Assembly (NCBI RefSeq): GCF_000153825.1
Contig: NZ_DS022299.1
Span: 2,535,707-2,599,706, forward strand
Direction of reading: 5' to 3'
DNA from: Synechococcus sp. RS9916
Lineage (GTDB): Bacteria > Cyanobacteriota > Cyanobacteriia > PCC-6307 > Cyanobiaceae
Length of the DNA stretch: 64,000 nt
The translations under genes were made by a program, and so were the position numbers. Below are positions 18,411 through 28,080 of this stretch, one piece after another. Positions within the stretch are counted from its first letter, which is position 1, and every line of letters begins with the position of its first letter. Below the pieces are notes generated by a model, which was not told the DNA's origin, did not search any database, and saw nothing but the letters and a program-made list of their open reading frames with translations.

Positions 18411-19643
18411 TCAGACCGTCACCCTGGGTAGGCGGTGTTTGAAGCCGCAAAGCACCTCCCAGGGAATCGATTCGCTGAGCTCACTCCAGGACCGAGGGCT
18501 GATCTCCTGGTCTCCATCACGGCCCAGGAGGGTCACCACATCTCCGCTGTCGAGATCGGGATGATCGGTGGCGTCGAGAATTAACTGATCCATGGTGATG
18601 GCCCCCACCTGGAGCAGCGAATGTCCCCTATGTAGAGCGGTGATTTTGCCGGAAAGACAGCGGCTGACCCCGTCGGCATAGCCGATGCCCACGACCGCCA
18701 GACGACTGGGGCGTTGGGTGACGAAACGATGGCCGTAACTCACACCGACACCAGTCCCCACCTCGCGAATCAGGGTGACGCGTGCTTTGACGCCCATGGC
18801 GGGTTGGAGCGGAACAGCAGCGTCGAGATGGGGGCTTGGGCTGTGGCCGTAGAGGGCGAGTCCCACGCGCACCAGATCGTGATGCAGGCCCGGATCCCGC
18901 AGGGTGCCGGCGGAGTTGGCAAGGTGGTGAAGGGCTTGGTGCTCGGGCAAATGGTGCAGCACCTCGTTGAAGCGGGTCTGCTGTAGGCGGGTTACGCGAT
19001 CTCCATCACCTTCCGGGTCACCATCCGCCAGGGCCAGATGGCTGTAGATGCCGCAGAGGTGCAGCTGGTTCAACTGCTGGATCGCCTCCGTCAGACGGGG
19101 AGCGTCCTCCCAGGCGCAGCCCAGCCTGTTCATGCCGGTGTCGAGCTTGAGTTGCACGGCGAACTGGCGGCCACTGCCATCAGCAAGGTTCTGGCAGAGC
19201 AAGGCCTCACGCATGCTGCTCAGGGTGGGCATCAGCTGCCACTGAAGACAGGCGCGCAGGTCATCCGGCTGAGTGAGATTGCCCAGCACAAGGATCGGTT
19301 GTTCCAGGCCGGCGCGGCGCAGGTCGATCCCTTCCTGGAGGGTGGCGACTCCCAGTTGCGCAGCTCCTCCCTGAACAGCAGCGCGGGCCACGGTGGTTGC
19401 GCCATGGCCATAGCCATCGGCTTTGACCACCGCCATCAGGGCACAGGTTGGCTTCAGCAGCCGCCTGAGGGCGCGCGCATTGCTTTCAATGGCCGCGGGC
19501 GAGACCTCCAACCAGGCCCGTTGGCGCGGGTCGAGCGTCTGCTGCTCGCTGAAGCCGGAAGGCTCCTGGCCACTGCTGATCAGGTCACGCATGGAGCGAT
19601 GGTCGCGCAGGCCACGGACCAAACCGTGGATTGCCTCTAGCAT
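18411..19643 (-). CDS. alr: alanine racemase
   Basis: PLP enzyme interconverting L- and D-alanine for peptidoglycan. The PLP lysine is in AVVKADGYGHG (about residue 74), and the second-base Tyr region is GVGVSYGHRF. LDTGMNRLG and the C-terminal AITMDQLILDA are family hallmarks. The start at 19643 has an AAGG element just upstream. A longer frame from 19688 would run into the divergent HNH gene (ATG 19666), and a shorter one begins at 19592. Catalytic function is secure; the N-terminus is not. Confidence 0.96.
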   Translation of the reverse strand: MLEAIHGLVRGLRDHRSMRDLISSGQEPSGFSEQQTLDPRQRAWLEVSPAAIESNARALRRLLKPTCALMAVVKADGYGHGATTVARAAVQGGAAQLGVATLQEGIDLRRAGLEQPILVLGNLTQPDDLRACLQWQLMPTLSSMREALLCQNLADGSGRQFAVQLKLDTGMNRLGCAWEDAPRLTEAIQQLNQLHLCGIYSHLALADGDPEGDGDRVTRLQQTRFNEVLHHLPEHQALHHLANSAGTLRDPGLHHDLVRVGLALYGHSPSPHLDAAVPLQPAMGVKARVTLIREVGTGVGVSYGHRFVTQRPSRLAVVGIGYADGVSRCLSGKITALHRGHSLLQVGAITMDQLILDATDHPDLDSGDVVTLLGRDGDQEISPRSWSELSESIPWEVLCGFKHRLPRVTV

Positions 19644-19665
19644 GCCTTGGAATCTGGGGGCTGGC

Positions 19666-20166
19666 ATGGGCCAGGTTCTCGTTCTCAATGCGTCCTACGA
19701 GCCGCTCAACATCACCTCCTGGCGACGCGCCACCGTGATGATGTTGAAAGGCAAGGCTGAAGGGTTGGAGCACGACCCCCACCATTGCCTGCGGGACGAT
19801 TTTCATGTGCCCACGGTGATCCGGTTGCGCCAGTTTGTGCACGTTCCGTTCCGCCAGCTGGCGCTGACCCGTCGCAACCTGTTCCAGCGCGATCACCACT
19901 GTTGTCAGTACTGCGGCAGTCGTGGCGGGCAGTTATCGATTGATCATGTGCTGCCCCGTAGCCGCGGTGGTGCTGACACCTGGGAGAACGTGACCACTGC
20001 ATGCCTGCGTTGCAATGTGCGCAAGGGCAATCGCACCCCTCAGGAGGCCAACATGCCCCTGCGCCATCAGCCCCATCGCCCTGCTGGTCACCTCAGTTTT
20101 GAGGCGCGCCGTCAGATCCAGTCTGGGCAGCGGGCCGACTGGGCGAAATACATGATCGGCAGTTAA
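19666..20166 (+). CDS. HNH endonuclease family protein
   Basis: 166 residues. The N-terminus (MGQVLVLNASYEPLNITSW) is the conserved opening of a widespread cyanobacterial/actinobacterial HNH family. The beta-beta-alpha metal fold follows: a Cys pair CQYC (80-83), the catalytic IDHVLPRSRGG, ENVTTACLRCN with the second Cys pair, and KGNRTP. It is a chromosomal, stand-alone protein with no toxin, phage or restriction partner nearby, so a housekeeping DNA-processing role is more likely than defence. It is divergent from alr and convergent with prfA. Confidence 0.92.
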   Translation: MGQVLVLNASYEPLNITSWRRATVMMLKGKAEGLEHDPHHCLRDDFHVPTVIRLRQFVHVPFRQLALTRRNLFQRDHHCCQYCGSRGGQLSIDHVLPRSRGGADTWENVTTACLRCNVRKGNRTPQEANMPLRHQPHRPAGHLSFEARRQIQSGQRADWAKYMIGS

Positions 20167-20177
20167 GACTGCCGATC
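20154..20177. terminator. hairpin between convergent HNH gene and prfA
   Basis: A perfect 9-bp inverted repeat (20154-20162 with 20169-20177) with a 6-nt loop that includes the HNH stop codon, ending 2 bp before the prfA stop. There is no T-run on either side. It may end or stabilise both converging transcripts. Confidence 0.45.
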
Positions 20178-20179
20178 GC

Positions 20180-21274
20180 TCAGTCGTCAGCGCGGCTGAG
20201 GGCTTCCAGCTTCTCGCGTTGCTCTTCGGCGATGCAGGCGCCGATGACATCGTCCATCTGGCCCTCCAGCATTGGATCAAGGCTGAAGTTGCGGCCAAGA
20301 CGGTGATCGGTAACGCGATTGTCTTTGGCGTTGTAGGTGCGGATTTTCTCGCTTCGATCACCGGTACCGACCTGGGCTCGGCGGGCCGAGCTCTCCGCGG
20401 CATTGGCTTCCGCTAGTTGGCGTTCGTAGAGCTTGGCCCGAAGGATTTCCAGGGCCCGTTCGCGGTTTTGCAACTGCGATCGTTCCTGCGTGCAGAACAC
20501 GCGGATTCCGGTGGGTTTGTGCAGCAGGTCCACGGCTGTCTCCACTTTGTTCACGTTCTGGCCACCGGCTCCTCCGGAGCGAGCGGTGCTGATTTCAAGC
20601 TCGGTGGGATCGATTTGCACCTCCACAGGATCTGCTTCTGGCATCACGGCAACCGTGGCGGTGGAGGTGTGAACCCTCCCCTGGGATTCGGTGGCTGGCA
20701 CCCGTTGAACGCGGTGCACGCCAGCTTCAAACTTCAATTGACTGAATACGGCGTCGCCTTTCACCGAAAGAATCAGCTCGCGGTACCCGCCAAGATCAGC
20801 CGCATTGGCGCTGACTGGCTGGACATTCCAGCCCTGTCGACTGCCATAGCGTTCATACATGCGGGCCAGATCCCCGGCCCAGAGACAGGCTTCGTCACCA
20901 CCAGCCCCGGCTCGGATTTCCAGCATCACGCTGCGTTCATCGCGGGGATCACTGGGAAGCAGCGCCAGCGTCACGCGTTCGATCAGGGTCGCCTGGCGTT
21001 CATTCAGATCCTGAATCTCAAGACGAGCGAGCTCTTCCATGCCGCTGTCCCCGCGGCTCTCCTTGAGCAGGCTCTCAGCTTGCTGGCGCTCCTCCTCCAC
21101 CTGCTGAAGGCTCTGATAGTCCTGCACCAGAGGTTCAAGGCGCGATCGCTCACGGGCGATTGATTGCAGCCGCTTGGGGTCGGATGCCACGTCGGGATCC
21201 GCCAGTTGCCGCTCCAGATTGTGAAAACTGTTGGTAGCCGCATCAAGCCGGCTGATCAGGGTTTCGAGGTCCAT
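20180..21274 (-). CDS. prfA: peptide chain release factor 1
   Basis: Recognises UAA and UAG stop codons and triggers peptidyl-tRNA hydrolysis on the ribosome. 364 residues from the ATG at 21274; a TTG four codons upstream is less likely. The catalytic GGQ lies in [18 protein letters not shown] near residue 235, followed by the class I release-factor domain. It is the last gene of the ribosomal cluster on this strand but lies beyond the rpmE terminator, so it may have its own promoter. Confidence 0.98.
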   Translation of the reverse strand: MDLETLISRLDAATNSFHNLERQLADPDVASDPKRLQSIARERSRLEPLVQDYQSLQQVEEERQQAESLLKESRGDSGMEELARLEIQDLNERQATLIERVTLALLPSDPRDERSVMLEIRAGAGGDEACLWAGDLARMYERYGSRQGWNVQPVSANAADLGGYRELILSVKGDAVFSQLKFEAGVHRVQRVPATESQGRVHTSTATVAVMPEADPVEVQIDPTELEISTARSGGAGGQNVNKVETAVDLLHKPTGIRVFCTQERSQLQNRERALEILRAKLYERQLAEANAAESSARRAQVGTGDRSEKIRTYNAKDNRVTDHRLGRNFSLDPMLEGQMDDVIGACIAEEQREKLEALSRADD

Positions 21275-21301
21275 CCCGTTCGGCAAGCAGTGATAAAAAC
21301 A

Positions 21302-21335
21302 CCCCCGATCGCAGAACGAACTCTGCGGTCGGGGG
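21302..21335 (-). terminator. terminator at the end of the ribosomal supercluster
   Basis: A 14-bp stem (21302-21315 with 21322-21335, one T-G wobble) with a 6-nt loop. On the minus strand it is followed by a T-rich tract (TGTTTTTATC). It lies 42 bp after the rpmE stop and upstream of prfA. Confidence 0.92.
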
Positions 21336-21377
21336 CAAGAGGATGAACAACGGCGTCGGATCCGTTGCGGGTTGAGC

Positions 21378-21605
21378 TCAGGCTTCGGCCTTGGTGGCGC
21401 TGCCCATGCCGTACTTCTTCATGAAGCGATCCACACGACCCTCGGTATCGAGAATCTTTTGGGTGCCAGTGAAGAAGGGGTGGTTGCCGCTCCAGACGTC
21501 GACGTGAATCTCGGGCTGGGTGGAGCCAGTGGTCATCACCACTTCTCCGTTGCAGATCACCTTGGCATCGGGGTACCAGGTGGGATGAATGTCGGACTTG
21601 GGCAT
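21378..21605 (-). CDS. rpmE: 50S ribosomal protein L31
   Basis: 75-residue large-subunit protein. Family signatures are the N-terminus ([20 protein letters not shown]), [17 protein letters not shown] and the C-terminal RFMKKYGM. Only one Cys is present, so this is a zinc-free (C-minus) L31. It is the last gene before the 14-bp terminator, 8 bp after rpsI. Confidence 0.97.
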   Translation of the reverse strand: MPKSDIHPTWYPDAKVICNGEVVMTTGSTQPEIHVDVWSGNHPFFTGTQKILDTEGRVDRFMKKYGMGSATKAEA

Positions 21606-21613
21606 GACAGGGA

Positions 21614-22018
21614 TCAGCGCTTGGAGAACTGAGGAGCTTTGCGGGCTTTCTTGAGGCCGTACTTGCGACGTTCCTTGGCGCGGGGGTCGCGGCTGAGGTG
21701 ACCCTCAGTTTTCAGAGGCTTGCGGTTGTCGGCGGACAGCTCGCAAAGGGCGCGGGCTGCACCCTGCTTGATGGCATCGGCCTGGCCGGTGAGGCCACCA
21801 CCGCGCACATTCACCAACACGTCGTACTCGCCAGTCAGACCCAGGGTTTGAAGGGGAGCTTTGACCGCTGAGATGTAAGCGGGGTTGTAGTTCAGGTAAT
21901 TGTCGCCAGGGCGACCGTTGATGGTGATCGTGCCGTTGCCGGGGACAAGGCGAACACGAGCCACGGAGGTCTTACGACGACCGGTGCCCCAGTAGACGAC
22001 GGAGTTGGAAGTGCTCAT
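21614..22018 (-). CDS. rpsI: 30S ribosomal protein S9
   Basis: 134-residue small-subunit protein whose basic C-terminal tail reaches the decoding P site. [14 protein letters not shown] and the tail [12 protein letters not shown] are diagnostic. The ATG overlaps the rplM stop codon by 4 bases, showing translational coupling in the conserved rplM-rpsI pair. Confidence 0.98.
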   Translation of the reverse strand: MSTSNSVVYWGTGRRKTSVARVRLVPGNGTITINGRPGDNYLNYNPAYISAVKAPLQTLGLTGEYDVLVNVRGGGLTGQADAIKQGAARALCELSADNRKPLKTEGHLSRDPRAKERRKYGLKKARKAPQFSKR

Positions 22019-22467
22019 TGGGCAGAAGCGGCGGGATCGAGCTGGAGGGGCTTGGGCTGCTGGGCGGCATGGGGATGCTCGCTGCCCTTGTAGACCTTGA
22101 GTTTGCGGAACAGCTGACGACCAAGAGCGTTGTGGGGAAGCATGCCTTTGATGGCTTTCTCCACGATGCGCTCAGGCAGGCGCTCCTGCAGGTGCTCAAA
22201 CGTTTCCACCTTCATGCCGCCGGGACGGCCGGAATGGCGGCGATACAGCTTCTGCTGAGATTTGCTGCCGCTGACGCGAATCTTGTCAGCGTTCACCACG
22301 ACGACGAAATCGCCGGTGTCGAGGTGGGGGGTGTAGGTGGCCTTGTTTTTGCCACGCAGGACAGAAGCAACCTCTGTGGCCAGGCGGCCGAGGGTTTGAT
22401 TCTCAGCGTCCACCAGGTACCACTGGCGGTCGATTGAATCGATTGAGGGAACGGATGTCTTGTTCAT
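22015..22467 (-). CDS. rplM: 50S ribosomal protein L13
   Basis: 150 residues from the ATG at 22467; the frame extends upstream without a good start. [21 protein letters not shown] and the motif [20 protein letters not shown] identify L13, an early assembly protein. It follows truA with a 193-bp gap that contains a hairpin (22585-22610), so expression may be separately controlled. Confidence 0.98.
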   Translation of the reverse strand: MNKTSVPSIDSIDRQWYLVDAENQTLGRLATEVASVLRGKNKATYTPHLDTGDFVVVVNADKIRVSGSKSQQKLYRRHSGRPGGMKVETFEHLQERLPERIVEKAIKGMLPHNALGRQLFRKLKVYKGSEHPHAAQQPKPLQLDPAASAQ

Positions 22468-22584
22468 CGCGCCGGCGTGCCGGTTCGGGTATGCCCCACC
22501 TGAGCTGGCGGAGCTGGGCAAAAAGGATCGGTCCGCCCAGGGCGTCCTGATCAAAGCTCAATGAATGAGCTTACCTCGTGGGGG

Positions 22585-22610
22585 GTCTCAGTCTCGATGA
22601 GAGCTGAGAC
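22585..22610 (-). promoter_or_regulatory. candidate rplM leader hairpin
   Basis: Inverted repeat GTCTCAG/CTGAGAC (22585-22591 and 22604-22610) extended by an inner 4-bp stem and a one-base bulge. It lies 118 bp before the rplM ATG and 50 bp after truA, with no T-run. It could be an autoregulatory or processing element. Confidence 0.35.
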
Positions 22611-22660
22611 AAGAGGTGTGCGGGCCGATTGCGCCGGTGCAGTTCTGCGGCCGGCAGAGT

Positions 22661-23497
22661 TCAGTCTGTTTTCGGCAGTGGAGGAGGATCCTGCGCTGCC
22701 AGAAAATACCGCGGTTGGCAATCGTACCACCCGCCTTCACTGAAGATGGGCTCGCCGTAGCCAGCCCTGAGCAAGCAGAGGCCTTGCGGTGGGGCGGCGT
22801 CTTTGACCTCGCTGCGGCGCCGTTCTCGCCAGCGTCGTTCGAAGGCTTCAAGGCTGAGGCGATGTTCCCCCACGGCCACCAGTTGGCCCATCAACAGTCG
22901 CACCATGCCGTAAAGAAAACCGCTGGCCTGGATTTCCACCGTGACCAGATCACCCTCCCGCTCGAGACTGACGTCTTGAATCGTGGTGCGCGAGTGGGCT
23001 CGGCGACTGCCGGCGCGCATGAAAGCGCCGAAATCATGGAGTCCGAGCAGACCCTGCAGCGCCTCGCCCATCAGGCTGTCATCGAGGCGGGCTTGGTAGC
23101 GATGCCACGTCCAGGGAGTCAGAAACAGGTTCGGTCGCCGCCCGTTGTAGATGGTGTAGCGATAACGCCGGTAGGTGGCTGAGTAGCAGGCATGCCAGTC
23201 CAGTGGACGTTCCACTGCTTCACGCACACGGATCGTCCCCGGCAAACGCCCATTCAGAGCTGGAGCCCAGCGCCAGGCTGGAATCGGCCCGCAGCAATCG
23301 AAATGCACCACCTGCCCGGCGGCATGGACGCCTGCATCGGTTCGACCTGCGGCAACCGTGTGCACTGGGCGGATGGGGTCCAATTGGCTGATGGCTTCGT
23401 CCAATGCGGCTTGCACACTGTTGCCTTGGCGTTGCCGTTGCCAGCCACAAAAAGCAGAACCCTCGTACTGCAGGCTGAGGGCAATCCGTCGAATCAA
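22661..23497 (-). CDS. truA: tRNA pseudouridine synthase A
   Basis: Modifies uridines 38-40 in the anticodon arm of tRNAs. 278 residues with N-terminal [14 protein letters not shown] and the catalytic Asp in [17 protein letters not shown] (about residue 53). The rest of the fold, including [10 protein letters not shown] and [11 protein letters not shown], is complete. It sits between rplQ and rplM, as in many bacteria with the fused alpha-L13 arrangement. Confidence 0.97.
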   Translation of the reverse strand: MIRRIALSLQYEGSAFCGWQRQRQGNSVQAALDEAISQLDPIRPVHTVAAGRTDAGVHAAGQVVHFDCCGPIPAWRWAPALNGRLPGTIRVREAVERPLDWHACYSATYRRYRYTIYNGRRPNLFLTPWTWHRYQARLDDSLMGEALQGLLGLHDFGAFMRAGSRRAHSRTTIQDVSLEREGDLVTVEIQASGFLYGMVRLLMGQLVAVGEHRLSLEAFERRWRERRRSEVKDAAPPQGLCLLRAGYGEPIFSEGGWYDCQPRYFLAAQDPPPLPKTD

Positions 23498-23549
23498 CGG
23501 AGGCTCAGTTGCAGTCGAGGGTTCTGAAGGATTCAGGAGTCAGTCCTGA

Positions 23550-23900
23550 TCAGACCAGTTCGATAATGGCCATTTCGGCATTGTCACCACGACGAGGCAC
23601 GGTGCGGGTGATCCGGGTGTAGCCGCCCTTGCGATCGCCATAACGATCCTGCGCCTTGTCGAACAGGGCGTGCACCAGCTGCTTGTCGTACATGTAGCCA
23701 ATGGCACGACGACGAGCGGCGAGGCTGCCGTCTTTGGCCAGGGTGATCATGCGCTCAGCTTCATCACGCAGAGCCTTAGCTCGCGCTTTGGTGGTGGTGA
23801 CGCGACCTTCACGGATCAGCTGGGTGGTCAAGCCACGGAGCATGGCTTTGCGCTGGTCAGCCGGGCGGCCCAGCTGGGGAACTCGACATTGGTGACGCAT
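23550..23900 (-). CDS. rplQ: 50S ribosomal protein L17
   Basis: 116 residues. The start [21 protein letters not shown] and the motif [22 protein letters not shown] define L17, located near the exit-tunnel side of the large subunit. It follows rpoA by 36 bp, the standard alpha-operon order. Confidence 0.98.
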   Translation of the reverse strand: MRHQCRVPQLGRPADQRKAMLRGLTTQLIREGRVTTTKARAKALRDEAERMITLAKDGSLAARRRAIGYMYDKQLVHALFDKAQDRYGDRKGGYTRITRTVPRRGDNAEMAIIELV

Positions 23901-23936
23901 GGTTCTGGCAGACGCTGGTTAAAAAGAACGAAAAAA

Positions 23937-24875
23937 TCAGGCGCTGGTGCGGCTCTGAGGGATCGAGATGCCGATGCGCTCGAGAGCTTCGATCACCTCG
24001 TCGGCCGACTTGGAACCGAAGTTCTTGATCTCCAGCAGGTCTTCGTAGCTGAAGCCCATCAGGTCGGACACGGAATTGACCTGTGCACGCTTGAGGCAGT
24101 TGTAGGCCCTCACGGACAGGTTGAGCTCTTCCAGGGGAATCTGGGCCTCTGCGGAAGGCTCAGGCTCCAAGCCGGGCTCTTCCACCATGGTGACAGTGGC
24201 GAGGGGCTGGAACAGTTCGATCAGCTGGTTGGCTGCTTCAGCGATGGCATCATCAGGGGTGATGGAACCATCGGTGACCACTTCCATGCGCAAACGCTCA
24301 CGGGCGGAGCCGCCTTCGGCAACAGCGGTTTCATCGATGGAGAAGTTCACCCGATGCACAGGCATGAACACGGCATCGATCTGGAGGAGATCGATGGCAT
24401 TGGTGTCTTCGCTGTGGCGGTCAACCGGGCGGTAGCCGATGCCTCGCTCAACATGCAGTTCGAGCTCGAGGCTGTGGCCATCGCTGACCGTGGCGATGGT
24501 GCGCTCGGGGTCGACCACCTGAACCTGGGAGGAGAACTGCAGATCGCGAGCTTTCACTTCCGAAGGGCCGGCCACCACAAGGCGACCGATTTCCAGTTCG
24601 GAGGAACGGCTGTTGACGCTCAGCTGTTTGCAGTTGAGCAGGATGTCGAGCACGTCTTCACGCACACCGGGAACGGTGGCGTATTCGTGATTGACACCAG
24701 CAATGCGAACGGCGGTGACGGCACTGCCTTCAAGGCCTCCCATCAGCACACGACGCAGGGAGTTGCCCAGCGTGGTGGCCTGACCGCGCTCCAGCGGACC
24801 GATGAGGAACACGCCGGTTTGGGCGCGATCGTCAGCGATCTGATGCTCGATACGGTCGATCTGGTATTGCAGCAC
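23937..24875 (-). CDS. rpoA: RNA polymerase alpha subunit
   Basis: 312-residue scaffold for RNA polymerase assembly. The N-terminal dimerisation domain contains [13 protein letters not shown]-type sequence ([18 protein letters not shown]) and spans about residues 1-230. The alpha-CTD ([19 protein letters not shown], then [18 protein letters not shown]) contacts promoter UP elements and activators. A Glu/Pro-rich linker joins them. It is in the order rpsM-rpsK-rpoA-rplQ. Confidence 0.99.
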   Translation of the reverse strand: MLQYQIDRIEHQIADDRAQTGVFLIGPLERGQATTLGNSLRRVLMGGLEGSAVTAVRIAGVNHEYATVPGVREDVLDILLNCKQLSVNSRSSELEIGRLVVAGPSEVKARDLQFSSQVQVVDPERTIATVSDGHSLELELHVERGIGYRPVDRHSEDTNAIDLLQIDAVFMPVHRVNFSIDETAVAEGGSARERLRMEVVTDGSITPDDAIAEAANQLIELFQPLATVTMVEEPGLEPEPSAEAQIPLEELNLSVRAYNCLKRAQVNSVSDLMGFSYEDLLEIKNFGSKSADEVIEALERIGISIPQSRTSA

Positions 24876-24920
24876 GATCTGAAGCGGGGTTAAGGGAGAA
24901 ATCCAGGAGGACGTCGCGAA

Positions 24921-25313
24921 TCAGACGCGACGACGCTTGGAACGACGGCAGCCGTTGTGGGGCAGAGGTGTGACGTCGCGAATCAGGGTGATTTCCAGGC
25001 CGGCCACTTGAAGGGCGCGGATGGCGGTTTCACGGCCTGAACCAGGGCCGCGCACCAGTACTTCGATTTGACGCATGCCTTGCTCAAGAGCACGGCGGGC
25101 AGCAGCTTCAGCTGCGGTCTGTGCAGCGAAAGGGGTTCCCTTACGGGCGCCCTTGAAGCCGCTGGCACCAGCCGACGACCAGGAGATCACTTCTCCGGTG
25201 GTGTCGGTGATGGACACGATCGTGTTGTTGAACGTGCTCTGAATGTGGGCAACGCCGTTGGGGACATTGCGCTTGGCCTTTTTGGGGCCAGATTTTTTGA
25301 CGGTCTTGGCCAT
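24921..25313 (-). CDS. rpsK: 30S ribosomal protein S11
   Basis: 130 residues with a basic N-terminus, the conserved [20 protein letters not shown] and the C-terminal [19 protein letters not shown]. Part of the small-subunit platform near the E site. Lies 77 bp after rpsM in the alpha operon. Confidence 0.98.
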   Translation of the reverse strand: MAKTVKKSGPKKAKRNVPNGVAHIQSTFNNTIVSITDTTGEVISWSSAGASGFKGARKGTPFAAQTAAEAAARRALEQGMRQIEVLVRGPGSGRETAIRALQVAGLEITLIRDVTPLPHNGCRRSKRRRV

Positions 25314-25390
25314 GAACTGGGGCCTGAAGGCAGGGAAAGGGGGACGATCGAAGTGGGGAGTGGCTCACCTGGAAGGTGATGCCGAACGCC

Positions 25391-25756
25391 TTACTTCTTC
25401 TTACCGGCCACGGTTTTACGAGCGCCGCGACGGGTGCGGGCATTGGTACGAGTGCGCTGACCGCGAACCGGAAGGCTCATGCGGTGGCGACGGCCGCGCA
25501 CGCAACCGATGTCCTGCAAGCGCTTAAGGGCCATGCCCTCCTGACGGCGCAGGTCACCCTCGATCGTGAAGCCTTCAGTGGCACCACGCAACTTCTGAAC
25601 GTCGCCGTCCTCAAGGTCCTTGACGCGGGTGTCGGGGTTGACTCCGGTCTGGGAGAGGATGGTGCGGGCCCGGGTGGGTCCGATTCCGTAGATGTAGGTG
25701 AGGGCGACTTCAACACGCTTGTCGCGGGGAATGTCGACACCAGCAATCCTTGCCAC
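25391..25756 (-). CDS. rpsM: 30S ribosomal protein S13
   Basis: 121 residues, head protein that contacts S19 and the large subunit. [21 protein letters not shown] and [13 protein letters not shown] are diagnostic. It is the first gene of the alpha-operon block. Two tandem hairpins at 25784-25830 lie in front of it, the position where E. coli has its S4-binding leader. Confidence 0.98.
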   Translation of the reverse strand: MARIAGVDIPRDKRVEVALTYIYGIGPTRARTILSQTGVNPDTRVKDLEDGDVQKLRGATEGFTIEGDLRRQEGMALKRLQDIGCVRGRRHRMSLPVRGQRTRTNARTRRGARKTVAGKKK

Positions 25757-25783
25757 TGAGCAAACAATCGAGGGGGGACGGGG

Positions 25784-25830
25784 GCCGCCTTCAGGCGGCT
25801 GTTGAGGCGATGGTCAGCGGTCGGCTGACC
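25784..25830 (-). promoter_or_regulatory. tandem hairpins in the rpsM leader
   Basis: Two GC-rich hairpins between rpmJ and rpsM: GCCGCC/GGCGGC with a TTCA loop (25784-25799), and GGTCAGC/GCTGACC with a 5-nt loop (25812-25830). Neither has a T-run. They are candidates for a ribosomal-protein (S4-type) feedback element or an RNA processing site. Confidence 0.4.
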
Positions 25831-25843
25831 GGCAGTCGGGGGA

Positions 25844-25957
25844 TCAACCCTGGCGCTGCTTGTGCTTGGGGTTGGCGCAAATGACCATGACCCGGCCGTG
25901 ACGGCGAATCACGCGGCACTTTTCGCACATTTTCTTGACCGAGGCGCGCACCTTCAT
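25844..25957 (-). CDS. rpmJ: 50S ribosomal protein L36
   Basis: 37-residue zinc-ribbon protein, the smallest ribosomal protein here. The start [19 protein letters not shown] and the ligand set Cys11, Cys14, Cys27, His32 are intact, so it is the zinc-binding type. It lies between adk and rpsM; infA, often found at this place, is absent. Confidence 0.98.
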   Translation of the reverse strand: MKVRASVKKMCEKCRVIRRHGRVMVICANPKHKQRQG

Positions 25958-26008
25958 GGGGTGTGGCTCTCCAAAATTCCAAACAACTACCTTACCACAG
26001 GAGGGTAA

Positions 26009-26575
26009 TCAAGACCCTGTCAAGGCTTGTTGGATGCGGTCGGTGATGGCCTCGATGTTGCCCTGGGCTTCCACCGAGATCAATTGGCCCTTCTGACGAT
26101 AGTGATCGATCAGCGGAGCTGTCTTGTCGCGGTAAACCTCAAGGCGGTGGCGGATCACGTCTTCGTTGTCGTCTTCGCGTCCGCGGCTGAGCATCCGCTC
26201 CATCAACACGGCGTCGTCCAGCTCGAGAAGCACCACGGCTTCCAGGGGTTGACCAATCTCCGTCAGCAGCGGCTCGAGCGCTTCGGCCTGGGCCACGTTG
26301 CGGGGGAAGCCGTCAAGCAGCCAGCCTCCATCGCCAAGGGCGCCGAGCTGCCCTTTGACGATTGCCAGTACTAAAGCGTCGCTCACCAGTTCGCCGCGAT
26401 TCATCACGGCTTTGGCTTCTTTGCCCAGGTCGGTGCCGGCGGCTACTTCGGCTCTGAGTAGGTCGCCGGTGGAGAGGTGCTTCATGCCGTGCTGTTCGCA
26501 CAGGCGTGCGGCCTGAGTGCCTTTGCCTGCACCGGGAGGGCCAAGGAAAAGAAGGCGTTTTTTCATGGATGACAT
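26009..26575 (-). CDS. adk: adenylate kinase
   Basis: Interconverts ATP + AMP and 2 ADP. 188 residues with the P-loop GPPGAGKGTQ near residue 11, STGDLLRAEVA in the AMP-binding part and LLDGFPRN. The LID region is short and lacks the zinc cysteines, the short-form enzyme. A second ATG three codons in (26566) is an alternative start. Position after secY is the conserved spc-operon arrangement. Confidence 0.97.
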   Translation of the reverse strand: MSSMKKRLLFLGPPGAGKGTQAARLCEQHGMKHLSTGDLLRAEVAAGTDLGKEAKAVMNRGELVSDALVLAIVKGQLGALGDGGWLLDGFPRNVAQAEALEPLLTEIGQPLEAVVLLELDDAVLMERMLSRGREDDNEDVIRHRLEVYRDKTAPLIDHYRQKGQLISVEAQGNIEAITDRIQQALTGS

Positions 26576-26662
26576 TCGGATGAAACTGAACTTGCAGAGC
26601 TTGAGGTACGTTTTCGTCTCGCTAGCGTGTTGGCTGCGTAACTTTTTTGTCTCGGGTGCTGC

Positions 26663-27970
26663 TTATCCGCGCACCATGCCTTCGTAGCGCTGCGACACCA
26701 CGTAGGTCTTGACCTGTTTGGCTGTTTCAATCGCCACGCCCACCAGGATCAGCAGCGATGTGGATCCAAGGCCGCCGAGAACAATTCCGCTTGAGTTCTC
26801 CAGCAATGAGGGAATGATCACCACGGCGCCGAGGAACAGACCGCCAAGAAGGGTCAGACGGGCCTGTACTCCAGAGATGTAGTTCGCTGTCGCGGTACCG
26901 GGACGGACACCAGGGATGGCCACACCGCCGCGTTTGAGGTTGCTGGCAATGTCGGTTGGATTGAGCGTTAGGGACGCATAGAAATACGAGAACCCCAGGA
27001 TCAGTGCGAAATAGAGCACGTAATAGGCCGTTTTGCCGGGCTGGATCGCTCCGACGGCTTGGGCCAGCCATTCTTGCTTCGTGACCTGGGCAAGGGTTGC
27101 CGGAAGGAAGAGCATGGCTGAGGCAAAAATGATTGGCATCACGCCACCAGCATTGAGCTTCATCGGCAGGTAGCTCTGGCGGCTGGGCAGGGTTCCCGTG
27201 CCACCGATTTGTCGCTTCGCGCTCACGATGGGCAGGCGCCTTGACGCTTCTTGCACGAACACGATCCCCACAATCGTCGCCAGAAACACCAGCGTGAGAG
27301 TGGCCAGGCCGATCACAGCCTGGCGGCCCCCAAGCTGCGCCTGAGAAATGGCATTGCCCAAAGTGCTGGGCAGGGTGGCCACGATGTTCAGAAAAATCAC
27401 CAGCGAGGCTCCCTGACCAATGCCCCGCTCGGTGATCACTTCACTGATCCACATCACCACCATGGCCCCTGTCACGAGGGCCAGAGCGGTCTGAATCACG
27501 AACACCACTTCGCTCAACCCCTCCGTGGCGTACTGCTTGAGGATCAGAGCGAACACGACGCTCTGAATCAGACCCCATCCCAGGGCCACATAGCGGGTGA
27601 TCTGGGCGATCTTGCGTCGGCCGGCTTCCCCCTCGTTTTTCTGCAGGTCTTCGAGCTGAGGCAGGGATGCCGTCAGCAGTTGCATGATGATCGAGGCGTT
27701 AATAAACGGCAGGATCCCCAGGGCAAACACGCCAAGGCTCGAGACGCCTCCTCCCGTGAAGATGTCGAGGAACCCGATCAGGTTGCCTCCACCTTGGAGA
27801 AACTCTTGGAACCGGACGCGATCGATGCCTGGCATCGGGATGTAGATCCCGATGCGGACCAGCAACAGCAGGCCGATGGTGGTGAGGATCCGGTTTCGCA
27901 GCTCCGGGCTGGTCACCGCCTGGCTGATCACTTCTCCGGCGCTGGGGTTGCGTCCCCGACTGACGAGCAT
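26663..27970 (-). CDS. secY: preprotein translocase channel subunit SecY
   Basis: 435-residue, ten-helix channel of the Sec translocon; cyanobacteria use it in both plasma and thylakoid membranes. The start at 27970 gives MLVSRGRNPSAGEVI, the form seen in relatives; an upstream frame reaches 28033. IPMPGIDRVRF, the plug-region sequence LGVFALGILPFINASIIMQLL and RGIGQGASLVIFLNIV are characteristic. It follows rplO. Confidence 0.98.
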   Translation of the reverse strand: MLVSRGRNPSAGEVISQAVTSPELRNRILTTIGLLLLVRIGIYIPMPGIDRVRFQEFLQGGGNLIGFLDIFTGGGVSSLGVFALGILPFINASIIMQLLTASLPQLEDLQKNEGEAGRRKIAQITRYVALGWGLIQSVVFALILKQYATEGLSEVVFVIQTALALVTGAMVVMWISEVITERGIGQGASLVIFLNIVATLPSTLGNAISQAQLGGRQAVIGLATLTLVFLATIVGIVFVQEASRRLPIVSAKRQIGGTGTLPSRQSYLPMKLNAGGVMPIIFASAMLFLPATLAQVTKQEWLAQAVGAIQPGKTAYYVLYFALILGFSYFYASLTLNPTDIASNLKRGGVAIPGVRPGTATANYISGVQARLTLLGGLFLGAVVIIPSLLENSSGIVLGGLGSTSLLILVGVAIETAKQVKTYVVSQRYEGMVRG

Positions 27971-28080
27971 GACTGGGTGAGGGTGGGGTGAGAGGGGCTT
28001 GCTACCAAAAAGCCGTCCGATGACCGAAGTCATGCGGACGGCTCAGACCTTAGATCTGCTTGGGCAAATCAGACTGAAAC

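Noticed and set aside
22468-22554. In-frame upstream extension of rplM
   Set aside because: L13 homology starts at MNKTSVPS; the extension lacks conserved sequence.
23670-24893. 407-codon plus-strand frame over rpoA and rplQ
   Set aside because: Antisense to rpoA and rplQ, which are unambiguous.
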